This document shows, one piece after another, positions 15,734-25,413 of a stretch of 32,866 nt of DNA (its first letter is position 1; each line of letters starts with the position of its first letter). The notes under the pieces are model-generated. The model made no database searches. It had not been told where the DNA came from and saw nothing but the letters and a program-made list of their open reading frames with translations. The position numbers and the translations under genes are program-made. The stretch is from an uncultured Alphaproteobacteria bacterium (GTDB lineage: Bacteria; Pseudomonadota; Alphaproteobacteria; Micavibrionales; Micavibrionaceae), in assembly GCA_937923625.1 (NCBI GenBank), contig CALDTV010000025.1, positions 1-32,866 on the forward strand. Reading direction: 5' to 3'.

Positions 15734-17350
15734 TTAGGCATTGGAGGCAGCCTTAACATCCGTTTGGGCAGGTGCATTTTCAGCAACTGCGGCGTCTCCG
15801 TTGTCATTATTTGCGTCTGCTTCTGCAGCTTCTAACTCTTTTGCTTTTTGTGCATCTTCTTCAGCAAACCAGTGCTCACGCGCTTTCATGATCATTTTTT
15901 CGGCATCGCGCTCTTTAATAACGTCTTCGCCTAAAATCTCGACAAGTTCATCTGCAGCAAGATCCGCCAAATCATCACGACTTTTTACGTCATTTTCAGC
16001 CAGCTTAATCACAATTTCAGGTGTCAAACCTTCAAATTCCATGAGGTCATCTTTAATGCCTAATTCTGATTTTTTGGTTTCAAGTATTTTGGCTTGCTCG
16101 TCAATCCATGCTTGCGCACGGTTGATCAGTTCTTGGCCGATCTCTTCGTCAAAACCTTCAATCTCTGTCATTTCTTCAACAGGAGTTTCGGCGATTTCAC
16201 GAACCGTAGAAAAACCTTCAGCAATAAGAAGCTGGGCAATCATTTCATCAATATCAAGTGAATTAATAAAGAGTTCTGTACGGTGTTTAGATTCTTCGAC
16301 ACGGCGGTTTGTTTCTTCTTCTTCTGTCATGACATCAATGTCCCAACCAACAAGCATAGAAGCAAGGCGTACGTTTTGGCCGCGACGACCAATCGCGAGG
16401 GAAAGTTGCTCTTCTGGCACAACAACATCCATGCGTTTTTTGTCTTCATCCATAACAACCTTTGCAACTTCGGCGGGTTGAAGAGCAGAGATGATGAAAG
16501 AGCCTAAGTCTTCTGTCCAGTTGATGATATCAATTTTCTCGCCTTGCAACTCATTCACTACAGCCTGAACGCGGGAACCACGCATACCAACACAAGCGCC
16601 AACAGGGTCGACAGATCCATCGCGTGATTGAACCGCGATTTTTGCACGGCTTCCTGGGTCACGGGCAACCGCTTTGATTTCAATCATGCCGTCATAAATT
16701 TCAGGGACTTCTTGGGTAAATAACATCGCCATGAAATCTGGGTGTGTTCTTGATAGGAAAATCTGTGGACCACGTTGTTCTTCACGTACATCATGAATAT
16801 AGGCGCGTACACGATCCCCTGTTTTAAGGTGCTCACGCGGGATACATTCTTCACGGCGAATAATGGCTTCGGCACGACCACCACCAATATCGACAGTGAC
16901 ATTGCCGTATTCAACACGTTTGATAACACCATTGATTACTTCACCAACACGATCTTTAAATTCAAGGAACTGACGGGCGCGCTCGGCTTCACGAACTTTT
17001 TGAACAATTACCTGCTTTGCCGTTTGGGCAGCAATACGACCGAAATCTAGCGGGGGTAATTCATCAATTAAAAATTCACCAACAACCGCATCTTTTTTGT
17101 CACGTTTTGCAAGCGAAAGGGGGATTTGCTGTACTTCGTCTTCAATCTCGGCATCATCCGCCACAACTTCGCGGTAACGCTTCATAGAAATAATGCCGCT
17201 TTTGCGGTTAATTTCTGCGCGGATATCATGATCATGACCATATTTAGAGCGGCCAGCCTTTTGAATAGCTTCTTCCATTGCTTCTAAAACAATTTCGCGA
17301 TCAATATTCTTTTCGCGCGCGACGGTATCGGCGACTTGTAACATTTCCAT
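15734..17350 (-). CDS. nusA: Transcription termination/antitermination protein NusA
   Basis: NusA binds RNA polymerase and nascent RNA, controlling pausing, termination and rRNA antitermination. The 538-residue protein has the N-terminal polymerase-binding domain (about 1-125), an S1 domain (about 134-200), KH1 with GMRG (255-258) and KH2 with GRRG (321-324). Two C-terminal helix-hairpin-helix acidic repeats (about 360-490) and an Ala/Asp-rich tail follow. The first ATG has AAGGA about ten bases upstream. It follows rimP at a distance of 24 bases. The C-terminal repeats are present in proteobacterial but not all bacterial NusA. Confidence 0.98.
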   Translation of the reverse strand: MEMLQVADTVAREKNIDREIVLEAMEEAIQKAGRSKYGHDHDIRAEINRKSGIISMKRYREVVADDAEIEDEVQQIPLSLAKRDKKDAVVGEFLIDELPPLDFGRIAAQTAKQVIVQKVREAERARQFLEFKDRVGEVINGVIKRVEYGNVTVDIGGGRAEAIIRREECIPREHLKTGDRVRAYIHDVREEQRGPQIFLSRTHPDFMAMLFTQEVPEIYDGMIEIKAVARDPGSRAKIAVQSRDGSVDPVGACVGMRGSRVQAVVNELQGEKIDIINWTEDLGSFIISALQPAEVAKVVMDEDKKRMDVVVPEEQLSLAIGRRGQNVRLASMLVGWDIDVMTEEEETNRRVEESKHRTELFINSLDIDEMIAQLLIAEGFSTVREIAETPVEEMTEIEGFDEEIGQELINRAQAWIDEQAKILETKKSELGIKDDLMEFEGLTPEIVIKLAENDVKSRDDLADLAADELVEILGEDVIKERDAEKMIMKAREHWFAEEDAQKAKELEAAEADANNDNGDAAVAENAPAQTDVKAASNA

Positions 17351-17374
17351 GGGGTGATATCCTTTTTTAGTCTT

Positions 17375-17911
17375 TTAGTTAGTTGTTTCTATTAATTCTT
17401 CTGTAGGCGTATTTTCATTTACGATTTCAAACCGCTTTTTGGTTTCTTTAATCAATTCATCCGTCATCACTAATTTGGCTTTATATATGGACGCAAGCGG
17501 CAAGTCTAGCTTTCCGTGATCTGTTTCCAAGGTTACATGGTTTTCGTCACTTTCACGAATATAGCCACGGAACTTCTTTTGACCTTCTAAAAGCTCATCC
17601 AGTTCAATTTTTGCTTCTAAATCGTGATATTTCTTATAGTCCTGCACGTTAAAAAGTGGGCGATCAATACCAGCACTGCTGACCTCTAAGCGATATTTAC
17701 CATCAATCGGGTCTTCGACCTCCAAAAGGGGGGAGACTTCGCGGCTGATGTTGGTGCATTCTTGTAGGGTAAGTTTTGATGTTTTTGGGTTTTCGGCAAA
17801 AATAGTCAAAATACCGCTTTTATATTCAACCCATAACAGGCTGATTCCCATATCCTCAATGACTGGGATTACAATATCAACGATCTTTTGTTCTAGGCCA
17901 GATAGTCTCAT
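17375..17911 (-). CDS. rimP: Ribosome maturation factor RimP
   Basis: RimP helps assemble the 30S subunit. The 178-residue protein has the two-domain family layout. The N-terminal half contains GISLLWVEYKSG and the conserved ISREVSPLLEVEDPIDGKYRLEVSSAGIDRPL stretch, here split around residues 49-83. The C-terminal SH3-like half contains KKFRGYIRE. Length is normal. It is the first gene of the leftward operon leading to rpsO. The ribosome site (TAAGAAA) is modest. Upstream lie a small inverted repeat and a terminator-like hairpin. Confidence 0.95.
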   Translation of the reverse strand: MRLSGLEQKIVDIVIPVIEDMGISLLWVEYKSGILTIFAENPKTSKLTLQECTNISREVSPLLEVEDPIDGKYRLEVSSAGIDRPLFNVQDYKKYHDLEAKIELDELLEGQKKFRGYIRESDENHVTLETDHGKLDLPLASIYKAKLVMTDELIKETKKRFEIVNENTPTEELIETTN

Positions 17912-17926
17912 AGTTATTTCTTAGCT

Positions 17927-17992
17927 GTCATTCTTAGCAATACGAAGGATTTGTTGCGTCATAATGAGTCCCTTCGCTTTACTCAGAATGAC
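17927..17992. repeat. Inverted repeat, GTCATTCT type
   Basis: GTCATTCT (17927-17934) and AGAATGAC (17985-17992) are perfect inverted ends around a centre with CGAAGGA and CCTTCG, which can also pair. It resembles the GTCATTGC family in layout but differs in its ends. It lies immediately upstream of rimP, so it would be in the leader of the translation operon if transcribed. Confidence 0.7.
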
Positions 17993-18004
17993 AAATGTGA
18001 ATTC

Positions 18005-18042
18005 CCATTAAAAAAGGCGGGTTTCAATTTAATGAACCCACC
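18005..18042 (-). terminator. Terminator-like hairpin facing the rimP operon
   Basis: Read leftward, GGTGGGTTC (18042-18034) pairs with GAAACCCGCC (18025-18016), with one mismatch, and is followed by six T's. It looks like a complete intrinsic terminator about 105 bases before rimP, with no leftward gene behind it, so it may act as a leader attenuator. Confidence 0.6.
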
Positions 18043-18107
18043 CTAACAAACATCAGGAATTTGCCGCATTTATAAGGTGCAATAACAATGATTGCAAGAA
18101 AAATCTT

Positions 18108-18137
18108 AAACGCCAAAAATTCTAATGAAAGGCGTTT
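18108..18137. repeat. Second hairpin in the rimP upstream region
   Basis: AAACGCC (18108-18114) and GGCGTTT (18131-18137) form a seven-base-pair stem with a 16-base loop. On the plus strand it runs into TTTATTATT. With the hairpin at 18005-18042 it may be part of one structured leader or a small RNA; the function is unknown. Confidence 0.45.
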
Positions 18138-18220
18138 ATTATTAAATTCTTCTTCGCTTCTTTGAATCTTCGCGTTAGATTACTTTTTTTTACAAAAGGG
18201 CTCATAAAAGGCAAATCATA

Positions 18221-19189
18221 ATGAAGAAAAGTTTACTGGCACTTCACGGCAATGGCGTTTTAGGATTGGATTCCATGGAAAGTCGTTTCAACATCATTCG
18301 CCTTTATAATCATAAAGATCCTGAAAGCTTTGGTTATGATGAGGAAAATATTAACAAAATTATCGAAGATAATAAGCAGGAGATTGTTGCAATTAATTGT
18401 ACCATCGGCCAGCAAGTGAGCCGAAAATTAATTGAGGCTTTACCGAATTTGGAAATTATTGCGACATTTTCTGTCGGTTTTGACCATATTGACCTTGAGG
18501 CCGCGCAAGAGCGCAACATAAAAGTGACCAACACGCCCGACGTACTTTCGGCTGAAACTGCCGATACAGGTATGGCCTTATTATTGGCGACAGCGCGGCG
18601 CGTCGTTGAAGGAGACGTGTATGTTCGTGTTGGAAAATGGCTTAATGGTGATTTAGGGTTAGGGACGTCTTTAACGGGTAAAAAGGTTGGTATTGTTGGG
18701 CTAGGGGGCATTGGTTCCAAGGTCGCAAAGCGATGTGACGCTTTTGAGATGGACGTTTCCTATTATGGTCCGAATAAAAAATCACAATATTCATATAAAT
18801 ATTATAATGACGTACAAGCGATGGCAAAAGATGTTGATTATTTAATGTTATGTTGCCCTGGAGGGGCAGCGACGGCGAATTTGATTGATGCAAATGTTTT
18901 GGATGCGCTCGGCGCTTCGGGCATTTTGATTAATATTGCTCGTGGCTCTGTTGTGGATGAACCTGCTTTAATCGAAGCGCTACAAAATGGAACGATTAAA
19001 GCGGCAGGATTGGATGTTTTCGCCAATGAGCCGCACGTTCCATCAGAGTTTATGTCTATGGATAATGTTGTTCTTCTTCCCCATGTTGGGTCTGCCACTG
19101 TTGAGACACGCACAGCAATGGGACAATTGCTAATTGATAATATTTTGGCGCATTTTGATGGTAAAACTTTGCTGACGGAAGTTGTATAA
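18221..19189 (+). CDS. D-isomer-specific 2-hydroxyacid dehydrogenase
   Basis: The enzyme should reduce a 2-keto acid (such as glyoxylate or hydroxypyruvate) with NAD(P)H, or run in reverse. The 322-residue protein has the family layout. The substrate-domain stretch ATFSVGFDHIDL lies at 81-92. The Rossmann loop is GLGGIG (160-165). The catalytic triad is Arg241 in NIARGSVVDE, Glu270 in DVFANEP and His288 in LPHVGSAT. Length and motifs match the GhrB/glyoxylate-hydroxypyruvate reductase group, but the substrate cannot be fixed by reading. AAAAGGC precedes the ATG. It stands alone, divergent from rimP. Confidence 0.92.
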   Translation: MKKSLLALHGNGVLGLDSMESRFNIIRLYNHKDPESFGYDEENINKIIEDNKQEIVAINCTIGQQVSRKLIEALPNLEIIATFSVGFDHIDLEAAQERNIKVTNTPDVLSAETADTGMALLLATARRVVEGDVYVRVGKWLNGDLGLGTSLTGKKVGIVGLGGIGSKVAKRCDAFEMDVSYYGPNKKSQYSYKYYNDVQAMAKDVDYLMLCCPGGAATANLIDANVLDALGASGILINIARGSVVDEPALIEALQNGTIKAAGLDVFANEPHVPSEFMSMDNVVLLPHVGSATVETRTAMGQLLIDNILAHFDGKTLLTEVV

Positions 19190-19283
19190 AACTTGTTTTA
19201 TTTTGTTGCGGTCATTAAGTTGCCGCATTAATGAGTAAGTTTAGTGCCCATTGTGTATTTTTATTGAAAAAAGGATTTTTGTT

Positions 19284-19754
19284 ATGCGTTATGTTTTGGC
19301 TTGTTTGTCTATGTTATTTTTAAGTGCGCCTGCAATGGCGGCTAGTTGTTACAACGCGGCCGAAGCCGAAGCAGAGCAAGGGATACGCATCCATAGTGAG
19401 CTAATGGTTATTGGTTTAAATTGTCAGCATATGACACCACGCGGTTGGAAGAATTTTTACCAAGAATATCGCGAAATCACCAATCGTCATCAAGATTTGT
19501 TTTCTGGCTACGAAAAGACGTTAATTAAACATAATAAGAAAAATGGCGGCGGCGCTGAAAAGAAATTACATAATATGCGAACATCTTTTGCCAATAAAGT
19601 ATCATCAGATGTCGCACAAATGCGCCCCGATGTGTTTTGTGCCACTTACGCACCACGTATTCCAAAAGTAGGCCAAATGAGCCGTCAGGAATTTAAAAAC
19701 TGGATCGCAAGCTCCACCTCAAGCCAGCCTTTAACAAAATCTATTTGCCGTTAA
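19284..19754 (+). CDS. Secreted hypothetical protein, 156 aa
   Basis: No family is recognised. From the ATG at 19284 the protein starts with a Sec signal peptide, cleaved likely after APAMAA (about residue 20). The mature part begins SCYNAAEAEAEQG and has four cysteines, one of them at the very end (KSICR), suggesting two disulphides in the periplasm. It is mostly helical and basic. AAAAGGA lies just ahead of this ATG, so I prefer it over the upstream in-frame start at 19251, which would spoil the signal peptide. It has its own gap on both sides. Confidence 0.75.
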   Translation: MRYVLACLSMLFLSAPAMAASCYNAAEAEAEQGIRIHSELMVIGLNCQHMTPRGWKNFYQEYREITNRHQDLFSGYEKTLIKHNKKNGGGAEKKLHNMRTSFANKVSSDVAQMRPDVFCATYAPRIPKVGQMSRQEFKNWIASSTSSQPLTKSICR

Positions 19755-19908
19755 GTTATTTTGAGCAACATTTTCGCTTTCGTGCATATCTTTTAATGTT
19801 ATGTGAATAAGTATAAGGTTCTGTGCATAAAAAATCAGTGATTTCTTGGCAATAGCTTAAACCTGCGTATCTTTAAGCATATCATTTATGTTTAAGAGGC
19901 AATAAAAG

Positions 19909-21345
19909 ATGAGTATAGACCAGCAAATTGATGCGGCTTTTAAGCCAGTCGCGGATTTCGTCGCCAGTGTGATCTTTTATGCCGAGCCTTGGACGGGATA
20001 TGATATTCGGCTTATTCTTGTGTGGCTGGTCGCCATTTCGTTGTTTTTAACGCTCTATTTTGGCTTTATAAACATTCGTTATTTTAAGCATTCTATTGAT
20101 ATTCTGCGCGGCAAGTTTGATAAGAAAACCGATGCGGGCGCGATTAACCGCTTTCAAGCTTTGGCTACATCACTCTCAGGCACTGTGGGTTTAGGAAATA
20201 TTGCTGGCGTTGCGGTGGCTGTTTCTGCGGGTGGCCCTGGGGCTGTTTTTTGGATGGCCCTGATGGGGCTTTTTGGTATGACCACAAAATTTGCCGAAGC
20301 CGCCCTTGGTGTGAAATATCGCGAAATTCCAGACACGAAGCGTCCTGACAATGTTGTTGGTGGGCCGATGTATTATTTGAAATCAGCCTTCGCCCGCCAT
20401 GATCAGATTTTGATGGGGAAATTTTTAGCGGGTTTTTTCGCCGTTTGTACTATTGGCGGCGCAATTGGCGCAGGGAATATGTTCCAAGCCAATCAGGCCT
20501 TTCAACAAATTGTGAATGTTTCAGGCGGCGAAGCAAGCTTTATGGCGGATAAGGGCTGGCTGTTTGGCTTATTCATGGTTGTATTGGTGGGGGTTGTTAT
20601 TATTGGCGGTCTAAAATCTATTGCGAATGTGGCCTCCAAAATTGTGCCCTTTATGGGGGGGCTTTATTTATTGGCTGGATTGATTGTTATCGCAATGAAT
20701 TACCAAAATATTCCATCTGGTTTTGCGACAATCTTTCAAATGGCTTTAACGCCCGAATCTGGCTTTGGCGCAGTTTTAGGGACGTTATTAATCGGAGTGC
20801 AGCGTGCGGCTTTTTCAAACGAAGCAGGGGTCGGCTCAGCTGCGATTGTGCATGCGACGGCGCGAACAAATCAGCCTGTATCACAGGGCTTTGTCGGGAT
20901 GTTGGGGCCGTTTATTGATACAATTGTTATTTGTATGGTCACCGCGCTTGTGATTGTGATGACTGGGGCATATGAGGGCAGCGAAGGTATGGAGGGGGTT
21001 AGCTTAACCTCTCGCGCTTTTGAGAGCGCTATTCCTTGGTTTCCTTATGTTTTGGCCTTAACGGTTTTCATGTTTGCCTATTCGACCATGATCGCTTGGT
21101 TTTATTATGGTCTGAAAGGTTTGACCTATTTGACAGGAGAAAAGCCAATGATCGAAATGGCTTATAAAGTTATATTCTGCCTATTCATCATTGTTGGTTC
21201 TGCCTCCGCGCTCGATAGCATTATTCTTTTTTCAGATTCAATGATTTTTGCGATGGCAATACCCAATGTGATTGGGCTTTATTTACTATCAAAAGAGTTA
21301 AAGCTTGATATTAAAAAATATTTACAAGACACTGTAAATAAATAG
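19909..21345 (+). CDS. Sodium:alanine symporter family (AGCS) transporter
   Basis: AGCS proteins import alanine or glycine with Na+. The 478-residue product has about ten or eleven membrane helices. The family core is TSLSGTVGLGNIAGVAVAVSAGGPGA (87-112), with GLGNIAG in the first half, and a matching NEAGVGSAAIVHATARTNQP stretch near residue 302. The N-terminus begins with a short cytosolic or periplasmic helix. Which amino acid it carries is not shown. The ribosome site is AAGAGGC. The gene stands alone with gaps of 154 and 243 bases on its sides. Confidence 0.94.
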   Translation: MSIDQQIDAAFKPVADFVASVIFYAEPWTGYDIRLILVWLVAISLFLTLYFGFINIRYFKHSIDILRGKFDKKTDAGAINRFQALATSLSGTVGLGNIAGVAVAVSAGGPGAVFWMALMGLFGMTTKFAEAALGVKYREIPDTKRPDNVVGGPMYYLKSAFARHDQILMGKFLAGFFAVCTIGGAIGAGNMFQANQAFQQIVNVSGGEASFMADKGWLFGLFMVVLVGVVIIGGLKSIANVASKIVPFMGGLYLLAGLIVIAMNYQNIPSGFATIFQMALTPESGFGAVLGTLLIGVQRAAFSNEAGVGSAAIVHATARTNQPVSQGFVGMLGPFIDTIVICMVTALVIVMTGAYEGSEGMEGVSLTSRAFESAIPWFPYVLALTVFMFAYSTMIAWFYYGLKGLTYLTGEKPMIEMAYKVIFCLFIIVGSASALDSIILFSDSMIFAMAIPNVIGLYLLSKELKLDIKKYLQDTVNK

Positions 21346-21588
21346 CTTATTTTATTTATAAATAATCTTATACAGCAGTTTTCCTCAAGCATTTTTATAT
21401 GTTTTTTATGAAATCGCCATTTCTATCCACAAGCTTAACTTGTCTTGAAAGACTGTAAAACATGGATTTTTAAGCCATTATCATTTTTTTTGCGAAAAAT
21501 TTAAATCCTGCCTTGCAGAGGGTGGATGAGCATGTCTTTATAAAGCCTTCAAATAAAACAATATTAAATTATCCAAAAGGCTTTTGTT

Positions 21589-24500
21589 ATGAGCGATTTT
21601 TCTGCACGTAAAACTCCCGATGTTGCCGTTGCTATTGATGCACGTTCTAAAAAAATGGAGGAAACGCTTAATAAGCTATCTTCTACTTTGTCGGCAAAAC
21701 CTTTGAGGGAAGCGAGCAATATATCAATAAACGATAAAACAACGTCGTTAAAAATGGAAAAAGAGCTGAAAAATTCTATTTTGAACAGAAAAACGCGGCC
21801 AGTTGCTAAAATTCAATCTGGTTCCAGCCTTACAAAGCTTCGCATAACTTCGGTTGGTGATGAGCAGGCAAATAAAAAAGCTTTAGCGCCAAATTATCCT
21901 GCAAAACCTGTATCCCGCGATAGTTTTCACAAGCCTCGTAAGGATAAGATTGAAAATCAGGCGCAACCATCACCACGAAAAAGCCCGCGTCTTTATGATA
22001 TTACGGACGATGTCGCGAATGAACAAAAGCCATCATCGCAAAATAAAAAAAATCAAAGAAAATCATTTAAAAACAATAAATTAGAATCTAAAGCTTTTAC
22101 AAAAACTGAAGTTAAGAAGCGGGGAGACAAACAAGGAAAAGCAACGTCATTCACAACGTTGAAGATCACCAATATTATTGGCGTAGTCATGAGCGTTTTA
22201 TGGCTTTGCCTTGTTGCTTTTTATATACAGGGAAGTATGGGCTTTGGCACATTATTCTTGCAACAGCCACATATTTTGGGCGGTTTTTTAGCAGGAATTT
22301 TGGCGCCTTTGGCGTTTTTATGGATGTTTTTGGCTTACATACAACGTCATAATGAAGTTAAAAATGTTGTTAAGACTTTGCGTGCGGAGCTTCAAAATTT
22401 TGATCTGCCCAAACAAACGAAATTTGTGTCTTATGATGTCAATAATCATGCCGTTAACAACACCCATCAAATAAACGCGCAAGCTGCTGAATTATCATCA
22501 AAAAGTGAATCTGTCCTTAATTCTATCCACAGAGCCAAGGCGGGATTGGGCGCTGAGATGAAAAGCTTTATGGAGCAATCAAAATCAACGGAAATGAATA
22601 TTGATCGTTTAGCGCAATCATTAGAAACAAGAACACAGCGCTTATTAGAATTATCGGATAAAATTGATCAACGTAACGTATTAAGTGACGATACAGAGCT
22701 TATGGTGAATAAGGTTGCTGGCATTGCGGATAAGTTAAATGGCAGCCTTGAGGCTATTCAAAATTCTGTTGGCGAGATTGAAAATCGGACAGAGTCATTG
22801 GAAGATCGCCTTAAGAAGCGTGTCAGTAATTTGAATGATATTGTTGCCGATGTGGATGAAAAAATTAATCGCATTGAAAAAACAGGCGATGAAACAGCCA
22901 GCAAGATTGTAGGGGCGTTGGATGTGGCAGCAAAAGATGTTGGAGCCGTAGGCACAACGATTACAGGCGCTGTTGATAAGATTATGAAAGTAACAACAGA
23001 ATCGCAGATTAAAGCAGATGAGATAATGGCCAAAGCCGATGAAAAAGTCGATGCTCTGAGCGCTATTAGCCACGCGGCGGCAGAAAAACTTGAGCAGTCA
23101 GCAAACATGCTTGATAAATCTGGAGAAGATATCAAGTCCTCATCTGGCTTCGTTGATATGCAGGTCGAAAAACTTGCTGAAACTGTTGAAAGACAGAGCG
23201 CAGAAATTTCAAAAGCACAAAACGCGATGGATGAGCGGGTCAAATCTGTTGGAATTTCGATGACGGCACCGTTGGAAGCAATGAGCCGCGCCGTTGAAAA
23301 AGCAGAAAGTAAACATATTGAGATAGAAGAAGCGCTTTCGAGCCGTATTTTTGAATTAAATAACGCCTCAGACAAAGCCTTGGCAAATGCGCAAAATATT
23401 CGTGAAGGCTTGCGCGTTCAATCGCAAGAAATTTCGACTTTGGTGGGGCAAATTGCGGGACATTCAAGAAGCGCTAGTAGCTTAATGCGTGATGAAAAAG
23501 ATAATCTAGCCACTGAAATTATGAATGTGATTGGTAAGATTGGAAATGTTGGTGGATTGCTGAAAAAACAGTCAGATGAGCTTACAAATGTTTCTGATAC
23601 CGCAGAGAAAAACATTAACCGTCTTAAAGATACGTTAAGCGATCATGTTGAAACTGTTGAAACAGATTCGGCCAAAGTCATTGATGAGCTTAATACTCTC
23701 GATAGCAATATTAGCCAGAAAGTTAAAAATCTTGTTGAAAGCTCTGTGGCGGCGACAAGGTCGATTAATGACACGACAGAGGCCTTGGAAAAATCAGGGG
23801 AGGTCATTGCGCCTATTCATGACAAAGCCGCCTTGGCTATCGCGCGCACAAAATCAGATTTAGAGACGATGTCTAAAATGTTTGATGCGGGCACAACAAG
23901 CAATTTGGAGAAGTTAAAAACAATGGGCATCTTATTTGATGAGCGCCTTGAGAATTTATCTTCTTCAACAGAAGATGCCGCGAATTTACTCGATCAGGCG
24001 GGGCAGGATTTAAGTGGCCGTGTTGTTGATATTGAAACGGCTGTTCAATCAGCGAATGAGAAAATTTTGCAGGTAGAAGATCGTTTTAAAAAGCAGTCCT
24101 CTAATATTCATCTAACAACAGATCAGGCATTGCTCAAGATAGAAAGCGTGCAAAAAGCGCTGAATAATCAATTTGGTGATTTGTCGGTTTCCGTCGGCGA
24201 GACTGTGGCGCAAATGAATGACGCCAGCACGAATTTCGTGCGCCAAGTTGCCGATATTCGTGATTTATCTGGCGATGCTGTTGAACAGTTTGATGTTGTT
24301 GGTGTGAAGGCCGATGAACAAAAACAAAGCTTGAAAAAATTGGCGGAAGCAACAAGGCAGCAAATGGAAGAGGTTTCCCAGCGGGTTAGAAATGAAGCCG
24401 CGAAAATGCTTGAATCCTCGGGTGGTTTGTTAATGGATATGAAAAAAACGGGTGAAGATTTTTCTATTCGTTCCAAGAAAATGGAGGAGCGCATTAAAGC

Positions 24501-25251
24501 GAGCCTTACGAAAACAAAAGAATATGGTGCATCGCTAGACAGGCAGGCGGATCAAGTCGTCGTTGTTTCTGATCGTACGGCGGGTAAAATTGCAAAAGCG
24601 ATTTCTTCGTTATCAATGAAAATGAAAAGCATTGATCAGGCTGCCAATGATGCGCAGGCCAAGATTGAAAATTCGCGTAGCAAATTGGAAAGTGAGACAG
24701 AATATTTGGCAGATGTTTCCATTAAGGCCGCAAAAGTCGTCGATGAAGCCGCTGCTGCTTATTTAAGGCAATCAACATCGCTCTTTAAGGCCTCCCAAGA
24801 TGCTAAGGGGCAAGCGGAGAAGATTCGAAACGATGATGCACGCCTTCAGCGGGAATCATTTCTACATTCAGCAAAATTTGTCTTGGAGAGTTTGCACTCC
24901 CTTTCTGTTGATATCACACGAATGGTAGAAGGCAGCATTCAAGAGCGTGTATGGAAAGCATATCAAAAAGGTGATGTAGGGGCATTTACCCGTTATTTAG
25001 TGGAGAATAAAGCGACACTCCCTATGGATAAATTAGAGGATAAATATAAGAGCGATAATGAATTCCGTACTTATATCAACCGCTTCATTCGACAATTTGA
25101 AGAAGTCTATGAACAAGCCATAGAGAATGACCACGGCGCACTTTTATCTTCAACCTTTGCTTCAAGTGATATTGCAGGCTTATATGGCGTTATTTGTGAA
25201 ATCGCCGATCACAGCAATCAAGTTGACCGAAAAGTGTTAAACGTCACATAG
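21589..25251 (+). CDS. Large two-TM coiled-coil protein, TipN-like
   Basis: This 1220-residue protein has three parts. The N-terminal 190 residues are basic, polar and look disordered. Two membrane helices follow (about 194-213 and 229-250, ending LAFLWMFLAYIQRHNEV). Then come about 820 residues rich in Glu, Lys, Ser and Ala with heptad-like helices, clearly coiled coil. A distinct C-terminal segment (about 1085-1220) includes FVLESLHSLSVDITRM and NDHGALLSSTFASSDIAGLYGVI. This layout matches the alphaproteobacterial polarity factor TipN of Caulobacter and related long proteins, so a role in cell-pole organisation is plausible inference. Residue-level homology needs a search. The ribosome site is AAAAGG. 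Confidence 0.75.
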   Translation: MSDFSARKTPDVAVAIDARSKKMEETLNKLSSTLSAKPLREASNISINDKTTSLKMEKELKNSILNRKTRPVAKIQSGSSLTKLRITSVGDEQANKKALAPNYPAKPVSRDSFHKPRKDKIENQAQPSPRKSPRLYDITDDVANEQKPSSQNKKNQRKSFKNNKLESKAFTKTEVKKRGDKQGKATSFTTLKITNIIGVVMSVLWLCLVAFYIQGSMGFGTLFLQQPHILGGFLAGILAPLAFLWMFLAYIQRHNEVKNVVKTLRAELQNFDLPKQTKFVSYDVNNHAVNNTHQINAQAAELSSKSESVLNSIHRAKAGLGAEMKSFMEQSKSTEMNIDRLAQSLETRTQRLLELSDKIDQRNVLSDDTELMVNKVAGIADKLNGSLEAIQNSVGEIENRTESLEDRLKKRVSNLNDIVADVDEKINRIEKTGDETASKIVGALDVAAKDVGAVGTTITGAVDKIMKVTTESQIKADEIMAKADEKVDALSAISHAAAEKLEQSANMLDKSGEDIKSSSGFVDMQVEKLAETVERQSAEISKAQNAMDERVKSVGISMTAPLEAMSRAVEKAESKHIEIEEALSSRIFELNNASDKALANAQNIREGLRVQSQEISTLVGQIAGHSRSASSLMRDEKDNLATEIMNVIGKIGNVGGLLKKQSDELTNVSDTAEKNINRLKDTLSDHVETVETDSAKVIDELNTLDSNISQKVKNLVESSVAATRSINDTTEALEKSGEVIAPIHDKAALAIARTKSDLETMSKMFDAGTTSNLEKLKTMGILFDERLENLSSSTEDAANLLDQAGQDLSGRVVDIETAVQSANEKILQVEDRFKKQSSNIHLTTDQALLKIESVQKALNNQFGDLSVSVGETVAQMNDASTNFVRQVADIRDLSGDAVEQFDVVGVKADEQKQSLKKLAEATRQQMEEVSQRVRNEAAKMLESSGGLLMDMKKTGEDFSIRSKKMEERIKASLTKTKEYGASLDRQADQVVVVSDRTAGKIAKAISSLSMKMKSIDQAANDAQAKIENSRSKLESETEYLADVSIKAAKVVDEAAAAYLRQSTSLFKASQDAKGQAEKIRNDDARLQRESFLHSAKFVLESLHSLSVDITRMVEGSIQERVWKAYQKGDVGAFTRYLVENKATLPMDKLEDKYKSDNEFRTYINRFIRQFEEVYEQAIENDHGALLSSTFASSDIAGLYGVICEIADHSNQVDRKVLNVT

Positions 25252-25413
25252 TTATTGGACATGCATCTTATAACAAGCAGCATTTTCGATAGTGTTGATT
25301 GCTTTTTCAAATACAGGCATAATACGCAAATTGATTTGCTACAGGCGGGCGGCTCGAAATTGCCCCTGTCTTTTGTGCTTTTCTAAAGAAGCGTTTTAAA
25401 GGGTATTAATTTC

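Larger units (their letters stand above)
17912..18220. other. Divergent intergenic region rimP / dehydrogenase
   Basis: This 309-base gap has no gene or tRNA that I can see. It contains an inverted repeat (17927-17992), a terminator-like hairpin facing rimP (18005-18042) and another hairpin (18108-18137), followed by an AT-rich stretch up to the dehydrogenase start. Promoters for both directions should be here, but none stands out. Confidence 0.6.

Noticed and set aside
15741-16481. 246-aa plus-strand frame across nusA
   Set aside because: Very Ser-rich composition, opposite to a clear nusA; no ribosome site.
18043-18220. Possible tRNA upstream of rimP, as metY-type arrangements occur in enterobacteria
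   Set aside because: No cloverleaf can be drawn and the stretch is AT-rich.
22758-23375. 205-aa open frame on the minus strand inside the coiled-coil gene
   Set aside because: Serine-, alanine- and isoleucine-rich reverse of coiled-coil codons with no domain; it is a shadow.
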